Shown here: piece by piece, positions 27,006 through 37,905 of the stretch
Position numbering within the stretch: the stretch's first letter is position 1
How the letters are laid out: every line of letters starts with the position of its first letter
Assembly (NCBI GenBank): GCA_013397865.1
Contig: VZTI01005325.1
Coordinates: 4,370,100-4,434,099, forward strand
Origin: Struthidea cinerea
Taxonomy: Eukaryota > Chordata > Aves > Passeriformes > Corcoracidae
Length of the DNA stretch: 64,000 nt
Direction: 5' to 3'
The notes under the pieces: model-generated
What the model saw: the letters and a program-made list of their open reading frames with translations, nothing else
Databases searched by the model: none
Told to the model about the DNA's origin: nothing
Translations under genes and position numbers: made by a program

Positions 27006-28408
27006 TCTCGGAATAATGAAAAGTCAAGGTGACTCTCATCAGTGGTACAGAAAACAAACAGATGTTGCTCTCGTTTTTGTGGTTCTTCTGAAAGCTGCTG
27101 TGGTATCAAATCCCACGTCTGTGTAAATGTGTAACTAACACTACCCTCACAAAAGACCCCTTGTAACTTCTTGCCCTGTCATTCAGGTTTGAATCCTACT
27201 GTGTTTAATAACCTCCTTTCCATTAGTTGCTCTTTTTCCCCATATCTAATCTCCTCTGTTTTGTAGTGGTTATCCCTGTGATTTGGGAAGTTATGAAATT
27301 TCAGTTGGAAGGCTCGACACAGCTTGAATGTACCTCTAGCTGCACAGATTTCTAATCAAATGAGAATTGCAAAGATCCCCAAACCTAAACCCAAAATGTC
27401 TGCAGCGGTTTGGAGTTCAAAGTAGAAACGTCATCTGCCTTATTTTCAGTCATGTTTCAACCTACATTTATTAGAAGTAATTTCCACACAGCAGCATCTG
27501 TAAGCTGCAGCTGAGATCTTGACTTGGCATTGTTATTGATTTTGAGAAGAGAAGCAGACTCTTAGGCAATCACTTCCTCCCAGGTTTTTCCATTTCTTCT
27601 GTTGCCTCATTTTTGTCCCCACCTATAGTTTTCTCTTGTTTTATGCTTCATTGATAAATCTACTTAGTAAAATAGGTACTCTTTTTTTCTTCATAGCCTA
27701 CTGTCCATTCAGGAAAAAGCTGGAATTTATTAGTGCCTATACGCTACCAGCAAATCTAATGATACTAGTGAATTTTAATATAGTAAGTGCTAAAAAGACT
27801 TTTCCATTTTGGGACTGCATAAAAATATTAATTCAGTTGCAGAGTGTGGGAAGGAAGAAATGTTTTGTGCCAAATTAGGTTTTGTTGTGCCACACATGTT
27901 TTGTGTGGAGCATGCAGCATGGTATTCTTAGGAAAATATGCATTAACGAGGTATCAGGGCATCTGACAAACAACAGAGGCAAGGGACTGAGTTGTGTTCG
28001 GAATGTTTTAGTGTAGTTACAAGGCATTCACTTGTTTTGGAAATGCTTTTGTATAAGAGGTTGGAAAAAATAATGTTCAGTTGATTATTTCTAGATAAAT
28101 GTTGGGGAAGGAACAAGCTTAAATGGAATAGAGAGTGTGCGTCTGAAAGGTGTGCCAGCCCTCACACTGAAAGAAGTATAAAATCAAGTAGGAACAGAAA
28201 AATAGTAATAGCACCACACAGGTTGGTAACAGAGTAATTCCCTGCAGTTGTGTTGTGGGTTTGGGGTTTGTTTTGCAATAAGTTCCTTAAACAGCTTAGA
28301 TACTGTTGAAACACTGCGCTAAAATGCTTCTGTAAAAAGCTGATGGGTAGCCCTATATTACATAGAATCATAGAATGGTTTGGGTTGGAAGGGACCTTTA
28401 AAGGTCAT

Positions 28409-28833
28409 CTAGTCCAGTTCTGTGCAATGAGCAGGGACATCTTCAACGGGATCTGGTTGCTCAGAACCCCATCCAACCTGGTCAAGAATGTTTCCAAGGG
28501 TGGGGCATCCACCACTTCTTTGGGCAACTTGTGCCAGTGTTTTACCACCATCATTGTAAGAAAACTTCTTCCTTGTGTCTAACCCTAACTGACCTTCCTT
28601 CAGTTTAAAAACATTACCCCTTGTCCTATTGCAACAGGCCCTGCTGGGATCTGTCCCCATCTTCCTTGCAGGCCCTCCTTAGGTACTGGAAGGCTGCTGT
28701 AAGGTCTCCTTGGAGCCTTCTCTTCTCCAGGCTTGAACACCCCCAACTCTCTCAGCCTTTCCTCGTAAGAGAGGTGCTTCATCCCTCTGATCATCTTGGT
28801 GACCTTCCTCTGGACCTGATCCATCAGGTCCAT
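28409..28833 (-). pseudogene. CR1 ORF2 C-terminal remnant
   Basis: The C-terminal part of the CR1 endonuclease/reverse-transcriptase polyprotein is split over two minus-strand frames. One (28600-28833) carries VQRKVTKMIRGMKHLSYEER. The other (28409-28660) carries SRACCNRTRGNVFKLKEG followed by LDTRKKF and a GGCPTLGNI block resembling the usual ORF2 end. The frame change near 28620-28700 breaks continuity. It is part of the truncated LINE, not a host gene. Confidence 0.9.
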
Positions 28834-29345
28834 GTCCTTCCTGTGCTGGGAGCCCAGAGCTGATGCAGCACTGCAGGTGGGGTCTCAGCAGTGCAGAGCA
28901 GAGGGGCAGAATCCCCTCCCTGGCCCTGCTGCCCACGCTGCTTTGGATGCAGCCCAGGACGTGTTTGGCTTTCTGGGCTGTGACTGTGTACTGCTGGGTC
29001 GTGTCCAGCCTCTCATCCACCAGCACCCTCGAGTCCTTCTGGGCAGGACTGTTCTGGATCTGTTCATCCCCTGGGATGAAACCGGAGATTGTCTTGACCT
29101 AGGTGCAGGACCTAACACTTGGTCTTGTTAAAGTGGAATCCCATGGGCCCACTTCTCAAGCTTGTCCAGATCCCTCTGGATGGTATCCTGTCCTTCAGGC
29201 ATGTCAAACGCACGACTCAGCTTGGTGTCCTCTGTAAACCTGCTGGGGGTGCACTGGATCCCACTGTCCAGGCCTTTGATGAAGATATTAAACAGTACTG
29301 GTCCCAGTAGACCCTTGAGGGGTGCCTCTCATCACTGATCTGCAT
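28679..29345 (-). pseudogene. CR1 ORF2 reverse-transcriptase remnant
   Basis: Minus-strand frames carry, from right to left, GTPQGS / GPVLFNIFIKGLDSGIQ, then FTEDTKLSRAFDMPEGQDT, then a lysine-rich stretch and LDTTQQYTVTAQKAKHVLG with SREGILPL-like and LLRPHLQCCI blocks. These correspond to the region from the B motif of the reverse transcriptase through its catalytic Asp pair into the thumb. A frameshift falls between GTPQGS and GPVLF, and the catalytic Asp pair reads Glu-Asp. Everything upstream of about 29345 (endonuclease, fingers) is missing. Confidence 0.9.
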
Positions 29346-29400
29346 CTGGACATGCCAAAAAAGGTGAAATAATGTATTTCTCAGGTGAACATAGGTCAAA

Positions 29401-29446
29401 TTAACTCTCTTATATGTTAACTATATGTTAACTCTCTTATATGTTA
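29401..29446. repeat. Tandem duplication, 27-bp period (about 1.7 copies)
   Basis: TTAACTCTCTTATATG is followed by TTAACTATATG, then by a second exact TTAACTCTCTTATATG and TTA. The short middle unit is itself an 11-bp partial copy of the same word. The repeat starts about 55 bases beyond the truncated 5' end of the CR1 copy. Replication slippage is the simplest origin. Confidence 0.9.
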
Positions 29447-30246
29447 AACTACATGAAAACAAAGACAAGAAACAGTTAGCAAAGCTAAATCTAAAGCAGA
29501 CTTTTGTGATTGACCATCTGTTCAACAAAGAATTATTTTTTACTGTATCAATTCAAAAGCTCAGATGCTGAAAAAGTGGATCAAAGCATGAGCATGTTAA
29601 TCAGACTGTGGTTTAGGTATGGGAATCATAAAAATTTTTGTGGTTTTAATTTTCCTGCTGGGATTTTTATAATTGTTGTTATTTTTAAGATTTAACTGGC
29701 AAGACACTTCCATCTACATATTTTGGAAACAAAAAATTATTTTCTTTTTAAAAGAAAAGAGTAGTCAGAAAAGATAACTGTCTTTGGGAGCTGAGAAATT
29801 AAGACATTTACTACCAGGCAGTTGGAAATTAAATTCTGAGAGCTTGTCATACTGCCTGTAAAAGAAAAGTCAAAATGAGATGTATCCAGAATCATGTCCC
29901 TTTTCTTGCGTAGGATGTGTTTTATTTATATTTTAATTTGGTTTTGAAAAGAAGCTGAATCAACAGACTGAAAAAAAAGAAGTCTTGTGTTTGAAGGTGA
30001 ATACCTCATGTTCTTTGTAATAATGAGTTATTGGTGTTAGGTACTTATATTATTTGTTACAAATAACTTTTAAATTAATCTAATTAAGCAGGAGCTTTTA
30101 CATTTATTCTCCTACCTTGTGGATTGTGAGTACCTGCCTTCATGTGGACAACTAATTGATACAGAGAACGCTCTATACTGTATTTGAGCTTACACAAGAA
30201 TATACTTTGGGATGAGAAAGACTTCCAGTGACTTTTGGTCAGACCT

Positions 30247-30297
30247 GTAATCACACTGTAATGTAATCACATTGAAACTGGCACTGGTAATCACATT
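30247..30297. repeat. Three dispersed copies of a GTAATCACA(C/T)T word
   Basis: Copies at 30247-30258, 30263-30274 and 30287-30297 differ by one or two bases. Spacing is irregular (16 then 24 bases), so this is a decayed local duplication rather than a regular array. Confidence 0.7.
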
Positions 30298-30645
30298 CAT
30301 GGTGATTTGTACAAGCTTCATATTCACCCCTTAAAAATAGGAAAATGAGTTTGACTTGCAGGGATATTTCCAACAGCGACAATTATAGGAAATAGTATAC
30401 AGAACTGCAGAAATATTTATATAATGTGGCAAAGCAAACATTACACGTCTGCATCTGCAGGTTCTAGGCATATGAATAGATTTGCAGCTTGCAAGAGGGA
30501 GAAGAGTCCAAATTTCAAACATTGTTGTCATGTTTTAACCCCAGCTAGCAACCACACGGCCACTCACCCACTCCCTCACCAGTGGGATCAAGGAGAGAAT
30601 CAGAAGGGCAAAAGATAGAATGCTCATGGGTTGAGATAAAGACAG

Positions 30646-30651
30646 TTTAAT
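30646..30651 (-). terminator. LTR polyadenylation signal (ATTAAA)
   Basis: The minus strand reads CTATTAAACTGTCTTTATCTC, a common variant of the AATAAA hexamer, about 180 bases after the TATA box. This matches the R/U5 layout of the LTR family as I remember it. Confidence 0.55.
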
Positions 30652-30831
30652 AGGTAAAGCAAAAGCCACACATGCGAGCAAAGCAAAACAAGGAATTCAT
30701 TCACTCTTTCCCACGGGTAGGAAGGTGTTCGGCCATCCCCAGGAGAGCAGAGCCTGTCACGTGTAACGGTGACTTGAGAACACAAAGGACATCACTCCAA
30801 ATATCCTTCACTTTCTCCTTCTTCCTCGCAC

Positions 30832-30839
30832 TTTATATA
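30832..30839 (-). promoter_or_regulatory. TATA box of the solo LTR
   Basis: On the minus strand the sequence is TATATAAA within GCTCAGTATATAAAGTGCG. It lies about 275 bases from the LTR start, the expected position for the U3/R boundary, and initiation would fall roughly 25-30 bases further left. The motif is intact; activity is not shown. Confidence 0.6.
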
Positions 30840-31112
30840 CTGAGCATGATTTCATAGGATATGGAATATCCCTTTGGTCATTTTGGGTCATCTGTCTTGT
30901 ATGGGTCTCCTTCCAACTTCCCATGCACCCCCAAATTCCCTGCCAGCATGGCAGTATGAGAAGCAGAAAAGGCCTTGGCTCTGTGTGAGCCCTGCTCAGC
31001 AATACAAAAACATCTCTGTGTTATCAACCCTGTGTCCAGCACAAATCCAAAACGCAGACACATATCAGCACCTGCGAAGAAAATTAACTCTACTCCAGCC
31101 GAAACCAGCACA

Positions 31113-31424
31113 GTTTTTTCATTACTATATATTTCTTTTTAGCATTAACATTGTTTCTTATGAAACCACTGAGGGTTTTTTTAGAAATAAATGAGCTCTA
31201 GTGAAAATATGAGCTGAGCTGAAAAGGTAGCTGTAAATGTGTGCTTCAGCATTATGTTCTGATTAAATTAAAATTGGAATATGAATCCCTAGGCATTTAG
31301 TTAAGCTTTGTACAAACATTTACTGCAGCATTATGTTCTGATCTAGATATAATCATCCAATGGTCTCTGCCCTTAACTCTATTGAATTTTTAATTTAGGG
31401 GTGGTTAAGTCAAAATTCATTGTT
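31113..31424. other. Short spacer between solo LTR and CR1 relic
   Basis: About 310 bases of AT-rich sequence. GCATTATGTTCTGAT occurs twice (around 31248 and 31328), an 80-base-apart direct repeat whose first copy follows TTCA and whose second follows TGCA. No gene or transposon is recognised. Confidence 0.6.
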
Positions 31425-31498
31425 GACAAGGGGCTTTGAGCAGGAGGGGGAACTGTGTGACAAAGGTCTCTTCCAACTAGAATGGTGTGAGTTGTGTA
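31425..31498 (+). mobile_element. Decayed CR1 3'-end fragment
   Basis: GGGGCTTTGAGCAGGAGG, GTGACAAAGGTCTCTTCCAAC and AGAATGGTGTGAGTTGTG line up in order with the last about 70 bases of avian CR1 elements, where one expects GGTTGGACTAGATGA, GGTCCCTTCCAAC and the ATTCTGTGA tail. Many substitutions make it much older than the copy at 28.4-29.3 kb, and it lies in the opposite orientation. No ORF2 sequence remains upstream. The call rests on an alignment made by eye. Confidence 0.6.
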
Positions 31499-33917
31499 AT
31501 AATCAATCAGTAGGATGTGCGTACATCTATACTGTATGTATTTATGAAGTGGTTCTTGAGTGTTCTGTATGCACTTCTAATGCATATGTATATATATCTG
31601 AAGATAGTTGTATGGCAAAAACAACAATAGCTAAAAATGGGACGTGAAAAGAATTAACTTCACAAACAGAATCCTTTGTCTTTTTGCCTCCCTTTGAATC
31701 TAGCGAAGAAAGTTTCCTATGGTTGATGCAGTGAGTAACTTAGTGCTAAATAAGAACAGTCTTCAAAAAAAACCAACCCAGCCCAGTGTAGCAATGTCTC
31801 AGAATCACTGTGTCTGCTCCTGGAGAATACCAGCTTCATCCACAGGGGTTGCTTCCAGGTACATTGTTCACATAAGGAATGACATCCACTCTACCTAGAA
31901 AGGTAACGTGCACTGAGAGGCCTTGAGGTACCCAGGACTCCTTAAGCCATCTAGAGCCCTGTACTAAACACAGATCAGCAAAAAGTATTTTTCTGATATG
32001 AAATAAATTTAAATGATGGGGAATTTTATTCTTCTGTGACACACTGTCTAATGTATGTGGCAATTTATAGCATAGAAGGTCTCTAATTGTCCTTAAAATA
32101 GATGCCAAATTGACTTGCTACATAATGCAATGAATTACTTTGTTGTTGTTGTTTTTAAAGAGATCCTTTATGTTTTGCCAAACAGTGGCTGAACTTCACT
32201 TTGCAGAGTTGGATATCATAGTTATGAACCAGGTACAAGACAAAAAGTGGCCATTAGTGGAAAACTTAGGTTGGGTAAGAGGACCTACTGTCAGCAGAAG
32301 GGTGGCTTTTGGCAGGAGCAAGGGGCTTAGAAGAATGAGAAAAGGGGTAGAAGTTGACTAAGTACTGAGCCTTCCCAGCAACTTCAGTCTGAATTTCCCA
32401 TGCACAGCCCTAAAATAGGAACACTTTTACTGAAATGTATACAGAGAATACGCTTTAAATGAAAGACATCATAGGCAGTAGTGCCTAAGAGACCTGAAAA
32501 ATCAAGTTCAGAAAGAATTTAAATGAGCGAAGCAGAGTGGCTTTAAAACAACTTGTATGGAAATGAAGGCGGGGACAGCAAAATTCAAGTTCCCTTAAGT
32601 CTCCCAAAAGCAGGAAGAATCAGGAGATTAAGTGAGTAAGAAATTAGTGTAACATGACATCTGTAGTGTGAATGAGATATCTGCAAGTGAGTTAGTATTT
32701 TCCTATTTACTTCTTTTATTATGTTTACAGAAAGTTTTCTTTGAATGTAAGAACAGTATTTCAGCAGATGTTGGGGCATGCAGGGATCCACAATCTATTA
32801 GAAATTTCTACCTAAGCAACTTGAGTGGGTTTTTGTTTCTCATGAGGCGGTACAAGTAAACATTCAGTTTACAGGGAAGCTGTCTGTGCAGAAACATTCC
32901 TTGAATTATCCATTTGAAACATGTATCCTATCACTATCACGTGAGGGACTGTAAGTACCCAAAAAGACTGTTACTGCCTTGACTGACTGTATCTAGCTCT
33001 AAGGTAGTATGTGTAGTTTGGCCTTATGAGATGGCAATCCAAACTCTGGTGTGAAAGCGTATTTTATGATCCTTCACTTCAATGTGGAAGCAGATTGCTG
33101 AAAAGTGCTTGTAAATGTTGATTCAGAGTTGAAAATGTGCCAAGAGACTGCTAGTAAAATATTTACTGATAACTTTAAGATGGAAATATGTCTTCCTTAT
33201 TGAGCTATAAGTTCAGTTTGGAACGTGTTTCGAGGAGGAACATATTTATATTAATATATCTATAGTCTATGGAGCAACATTTGCTCTTGGGGATATTTTC
33301 TTTTAGTAATTTTGTTCATGCCTGGCGCAGCTTTCAAAAAAATGGAAATAAATGTGTGTGATTATGTGAGATCATCTTCAACTGCATATACATTTAAATA
33401 TTTTGGAATTGTATGAAGGCCTTATGTTATTTTAGGCCACCACAGGAACAAAACATTTTTTTCTTGTTTCTTTGTTAAAGGTAAAGCACATTGCGATCTG
33501 AAATCTAATAAAGGAAGAAGACACAAATGATAAGCAGTTTTTCATCAGAGGGAATGTAAAGACTGAATGTTGGCCATTATTAAAGTTGGGTAATGCTATA
33601 GAAGAGATTAAGTTGTAAACAATTGCTTCTGAAAAGTAGTGGGAGGGGGTGTGCTTGCCTGAGGTTTTTTTAGCATTTTCTAATCCTATCTTTCTAAAAG
33701 GAAAAAAGGGTTCCTGTTCTGTTTGAGTTTGGCTTTAAAGTGTTGGTGTTCCTCTTTAATACTACTGCTTTGACTCTGAGTTTTCATTTATATTTACGCA
33801 GATGATTTATCTTTCAGAGTCTCAAGATCTTTCCCTCTCTGTATTCAACTTGTCAAAATGAACCTGAAGGATGGATGGTTTCTACATAAGTAGAAGTGGT
33901 CTCAGCATTTAAAATTT

Positions 33918-33999
33918 TAAATGGGAATTTTTAAAAATAAAATTCTAAATGGGATTTTTTTAAATAAAATATAAGTGGGATTTTTTTTTTTAATTAAAA
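33918..33999. repeat. Degenerate tandem repeat, three units of 26-28 bp
   Basis: Three consecutive units begin TAAATGGGAATTTTT (33918), TAAATGGGATTTTTT (33946) and TAAGTGGGATTTTTT (33972). Each continues with an A/T-rich block (AAATAAAAT-like), and a partial fourth unit AAAGTGG follows. Units differ mainly in the length of the T run, as expected from slippage. Confidence 0.85.
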
Positions 34000-34957
34000 G
34001 TGGAGTGAAGACTAAAAGGTAGTGTATGAATTTCAGGTAGAAAACAGGGCAAAGCTAAGCTTACTGACATAATCCCATTGAATCATCTCACACAAAAAAT
34101 AAGCCATGTGACAAAAAGCAGATTTTTCTATCAAAGTGGTAAAAATCTTGAAACCAAAATGAGCGCAGGTTGAGTGTGTTCAGTAAAATCCAATGATCAA
34201 GAAGGTGTTCATGAGTAAGTTTGTTACACCAAAACTGAAACTTTGAAGAAAGAACCTGAGGTTTGGTAGAAGTCTGCATCTTTTAGAATCTGGTGGCACC
34301 ATATCTGAAGACATGCCAATGTCAGTACATTGAATTAATTTACATGTAGAAAATCTTGTAAGAGTGGTATTGCATTGGAAAAGTAGTAGATCCAAGGCAG
34401 CCTTTCCTGAACTCAGACCTGAGCTCAAGAGTAGCAGCACACTACTTTGTGTATCACTTTGTTGATAGACTCCACTGGTGAAGTGCTGTGTAATACAAGT
34501 GAAAGCCATCACACCAAAGCACATCTTACCATTTTAATATTTACTCTCTTTATGAAAGAAACATACTCTGCTCTTACAGGAGAATGTGGGAGAGATATAG
34601 CAAGTCCTTCTGTCTCTAGGAAATCTTACAGCAGTATTTTGCCATCATGTATGATGCAGAATTATCTTTCTGAACACTAGTGAGATCAGTTGAACTTTTT
34701 TCAATGTGGTAGTAACTAAGACTTCACTATAGCCTGTCTTCTAAGACTGTGGGGTTTTCTTCTTAGTAGTGTTCTGAAACACTCTGTGATATTGCCATGA
34801 TTTCTGTGATCAGAAAAAAGGGATAAGTTCATGTCAAAGTACTATGTGCTAGGAAAACTTCTAGGGAAAATGTTGTGTATCATGAGTTACCCTCTTTTAA
34901 AATCATAACATGAGGCTGGGATGGTTTAGAGGTTTTGGATTGCTTGAGGGGGACGTC

Positions 34958-34971
34958 TTTTTTTTTTTTTT
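34958..34971. repeat. Poly-T tract (14 nt)
   Basis: A T run between GGGGGACGTC and AATCTACC, with no associated element recognised. Confidence 0.8.
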
Positions 34972-36043
34972 AATCTACCTTTTAAGCATTTAGCAGATGG
35001 GTTTGTGCTCTAAGGGAATAGAGGGCATTTATTGGAAAAACATTCATTTGATGGGTAGTGAGCTCTTCTATTTATTTCTGGCATTGATTGGTCTGTTGTC
35101 AATACACATCTTCGTGGAGATTCCTCATAGAAAGTGACAAAAAAAGAACAGCAATATTTGTGTAGTTATGCTGCAGAGGGGATATTTAGCTGTATTGATT
35201 TGATTGTTTCGTGTATTTCAATACTCAGATTTTCAAGTTGCTCAAGGTGAAGCCAGAGGACTTCAGTCACTATATTCAGTTAATAACAGGTGAAATCCTA
35301 ACTTTAGGGTTCATAGAGATGTAGGAAACATATGCAATTGGTAAAGTATTTTTAGTGAAAAGCTTCCTTTGAACAGCAAACTAATACGTGCTTGGATGTT
35401 TTGCTTTGTTGAACAGGTGGAATTATGAACCCTTTTCATTTGGATTTCCTTGCTGCTGTTGTCCCAGAATAGCTACAGTCATAAATATTTAGACTGGTTG
35501 GTGGTTTTAGTCATTACTTTGAGAGGCTGACAATAACTGGTTTTGTTCAACGTGAGGATGTGAGAAACAAAACAGCAGTGGGAACTAAATGCCATATTCC
35601 CTTGCAGAGTTCATTGGAGTTTTCAGTGAATACTTAACTGTGACTTCTGACAGGAACTGTGTCATACTCTCACCTTGACAAGTTTAAAAATTGATAGTGT
35701 TTTCAAAAAGAACTGAGTTTTGTAATGTTCTGATTGCATTTCTGAAAGCTAAGTGAAAAGAAATTAGAAATGACTGACTGAAAGAATGTAAACGGAACAA
35801 CTGTGTATCTGGTTGTCTGGTGCATAAAATCCACATTCATTTTAGGGCTGTCTTGGGTAATCAAACATTCCTGCATTAACAATGAGGGGTTGCTGCAGAT
35901 ATGTTATATGAAGGCAGAAAAGATAAAATAAAAGCCTCTCTTACTTTTCCCTTTTGAGGAACAGAGACTGTAGCACTGAATTACATGGCACAGGAACATA
36001 TAGAAAAATTAGTCTATGCCCTTCTTTCACATGGGAATCTATC

Positions 36044-36077
36044 CTAAGCATGAGTTAATTAGCTGGTTCATGCTTAG
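36044..36077. repeat. Inverted repeat with perfect 10-bp arms
   Basis: CTAAGCATGA (36044-36053) is exactly complementary in reverse to TCATGCTTAG (36068-36077), with a 14-base loop. About one such structure is expected by chance in 64 kb. Confidence 0.75.
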
Positions 36078-37795
36078 TTCAGCATCTGATGCTATGGTAA
36101 ATAGTAAATAAATTAATCTGGTTGCATATAGTACTTAAGCCTTAGGCCACCCTGGCCCTCCCAGAAAGCACTTCAGACTGAAATCTCAATATATTTGTGA
36201 CAAAGGCTATAAGATGTAGGCAGGAATCAAGACCCAAGACCTGAGCAGGTGTATTTTCTTGTCATACTGAGTTCATGTGCAAAGCAGTCCTGAAAACTGC
36301 CCTCACTGGCCTTCTGAATAGGCCAGGTATTATAAATGAGGCATCCTGACACTTTTAGAAGCTTCCAGATTGTGATGGATTCCTGAGCTCCAGCTTGTCA
36401 GGTATGAATACCTGTTTTCTCCTCACATGTATATTCAAAAATGCCTTTAAAGTGCTTGAAAATCGGTGTCATTTGAGAGATGCTGTTGTGTATTTGATCT
36501 CTTAGTTAAAATTGCAAAGCAAAAAGGTGGGGAAGGGTTCACCAGTTAGAACTACAGATGAGTGTGCTAACTTTTGTAAACCATTAACTTAGTAACTACA
36601 AGGTAACTAGTCATCTACAATGCCTCTACATTATTGGTAACATTATCTTTGTTTAAGGCTCTACATTCCTATGAATCACAGGACTTGGAAAACTTAGTAT
36701 ATTATTTAGCACTGAAACTGTCATGGAAGCCTAGACACTTTTAGGATTAAGTGTTACACCACTCAGAGAGGACAGAAAAAGAGTTATATGTGATTGAAAC
36801 TGTTGAACTGCCATGAGTTCTAGCAGGGCCTGAATATTCTATGGAGAATGTCTGAAACCTAACTTAGTTTTTAAAGAACACTCTTTATTATTGGGCCAGA
36901 TGATACTGAAGGAAAACATTCATTTCTGGAGTACACGCTGAAAAAAGGAAAGGAAGGCCTGGTTAAAAGATAAAGGTGTATATCCTTTCCCCTGAGAAGG
37001 CCAATTACTCTGGAAATCAGAAATGTGGAAAAAGTAATGCAGTCAAATTCATTGGCATCGTGCTTTTCCGAAGAGCATTATGTAATTAGAAATACATACT
37101 TTGTGTCAGGAGTGATGATAGTAACCAGCAATGAATAATTAAGTTCCCAATTCTTTGGTTGATGGATTCATGTAAGTTGAGGCTGTGTAAAGGTTTTCTT
37201 TATTGATTCATGGAGGGTACAATGTAGATGCTACGCATTCAAATTACAGAAAAAAAAAAAAACCAAACTTTTGGCTAAATAAGCAAGCAGTCTTTTAACC
37301 ACTGTCAGACCAATTTACTTTGTGCTTTTTGTTTTGTGTCTATGATTTCACAAATCATTTCAATGTCCTTAAATGATGTTCTGACAACTTACTTTTAGGA
37401 GGTACCTTAATATAAGGTACCACTGTGTACCTCAGCTTTTCTAGAGAGCTGCCTTTAAGCATCCTCGAATAACTTAGAATTGGGAGAATGGGGAGACAGT
37501 GGTACTGCCCTTATACAATATGTTTTCTTCAGTATTTCTAGCTTCGGTTTAGATAAACATTCTTAGTATTTCAATTTTATTTTGTTTTCAAAAGATTTAA
37601 GAAAGTGCTGGAAATAATAAGTAAAGCCTTAGCAGCTGCTGGAGAACTCATCTTAAGTGCTAAATGTACAACTGGATTTGGTACCCAAACAATTTGTCCT
37701 TTGGCTACTCTGAGAAGTTAGCTGGAGATAAAGATGGGCTTTGGCAATGCTGAAATGACTCTATAAAAAACTGTGGGGCTGGAGGATAGTGCACT

Positions 37796-37818
37796 TTCAG
37801 GGCACTGTCTGCCCTGAA
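37796..37818. repeat. Small hairpin with 9-bp perfect stem
   Basis: TTCAGGGCA (37796-37804), loop CTGTC, then TGCCCTGAA (37810-37818). Two more outer pairs (one G-T) extend the stem to 11. The G+C-rich stem would be stable if transcribed. It lies in the locally G+C-richer segment 37690-38110 and is too short for a microRNA precursor. Confidence 0.65.
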
Positions 37819-37905
37819 GGAAAGAGCTTTGAGCACCCTGCCTGTTTGCATGTTTGCCCGATAAATAGGAGAGCTTACTGCCTTTTCCTGGCAGCCTGAA
37901 ACCCA

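Larger units (their letters stand above)
20177..28360. other. Unique AT-rich noncoding sequence, no gene recognised
   Basis: No gene or transposon is recognisable. The longest open frames are 130 codons on the minus strand (21141-21533) and 126 codons on the plus strand (26065-26445). I recognise no domain, signal peptide or repeat in either. A short TG-rich run lies at 26179-26202. The stretch 24000-24140 mixes CTGCTG-type words with AT-rich blocks and looks less random than its flanks, but I can name no function for it. Confidence 0.7.
28361..29345 (-). mobile_element. 5'-truncated CR1 LINE (about 1 kb, 3' end of ORF2 plus tail)
   Basis: CR1 is the main non-LTR retrotransposon of birds. 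On the minus strand this copy ends at 28361 in the tail AACCATTCTATGATTCTATG, two 8-bp units of the CR1 3' repeat. The body encodes pieces of ORF2 in several frames, in order. First come GTPQGS and GPVLFNIFI (about 29330-29280), part of the reverse-transcriptase domain. FTEDTKLS (29238-29215) follows, where CR1 normally has an FADD-type catalytic pair. Then come QKAKHVLGCIQSSV, TKMIRGMKHLSYEERLRELG and finally TRGNVFKLKEG near 28610. Frameshifts separate the blocks, and the first catalytic Asp is Glu (codon at 29232-29230), so the copy is dead. The 5' limit at about 29345 is where similarity fades and is approximate. No target duplication was looked for, because CR1 usually makes none. Confidence 0.95.
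29346..30525. other. Spacer between CR1 LINE and solo LTR
   Basis: AT-rich sequence with no gene recognised. It contains the 27-bp tandem duplication at 29401-29446 and three copies of GTAATCACA-type words at 30247-30297. No retroviral internal sequence is visible next to the LTR. Confidence 0.7.
30526..31112 (-). mobile_element. Solo LTR of an avian endogenous retrovirus (about 587 bp)
   Basis: Read on the minus strand the element begins TGTGCTGGTTTCGGCTGG at 31112 and ends GGTTAAAACATGACA at 30526. It thus has TG...CA termini like an LTR family I recognise from many bird genomes. Inside it are the block AAAGGGATATTCCAT, a TATA box TATATAAA (30839-30832), and ATTAAA (30651-30646) followed by the conserved CTGTCTTTATCTCAACCCA. 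This is the U3-R-U5 order of an LTR transcribed on the minus strand. No primer-binding site, gag, pol or env follows on the left or precedes on the right, so it is a solo LTR, normally produced by LTR-LTR recombination. I see no matching 4-6 bp target duplication (ACATTGT on the left, GTTTTTT on the right). The family assignment (ERVK-like or ERVL-like) is uncertain. Confidence 0.88.

Noticed and set aside
27184..27205. tRNA B-box-like GTTTGAATCC
   Set aside because: No A box, acceptor stem or cloverleaf can be drawn around it.
32140..32361. Possible exon ending in a GGTAAGAG donor-like sequence
   Set aside because: A T-rich tract and CAG precede it and a donor-like site occurs at about 32273, but the translation matches nothing known and such combinations are common by chance.
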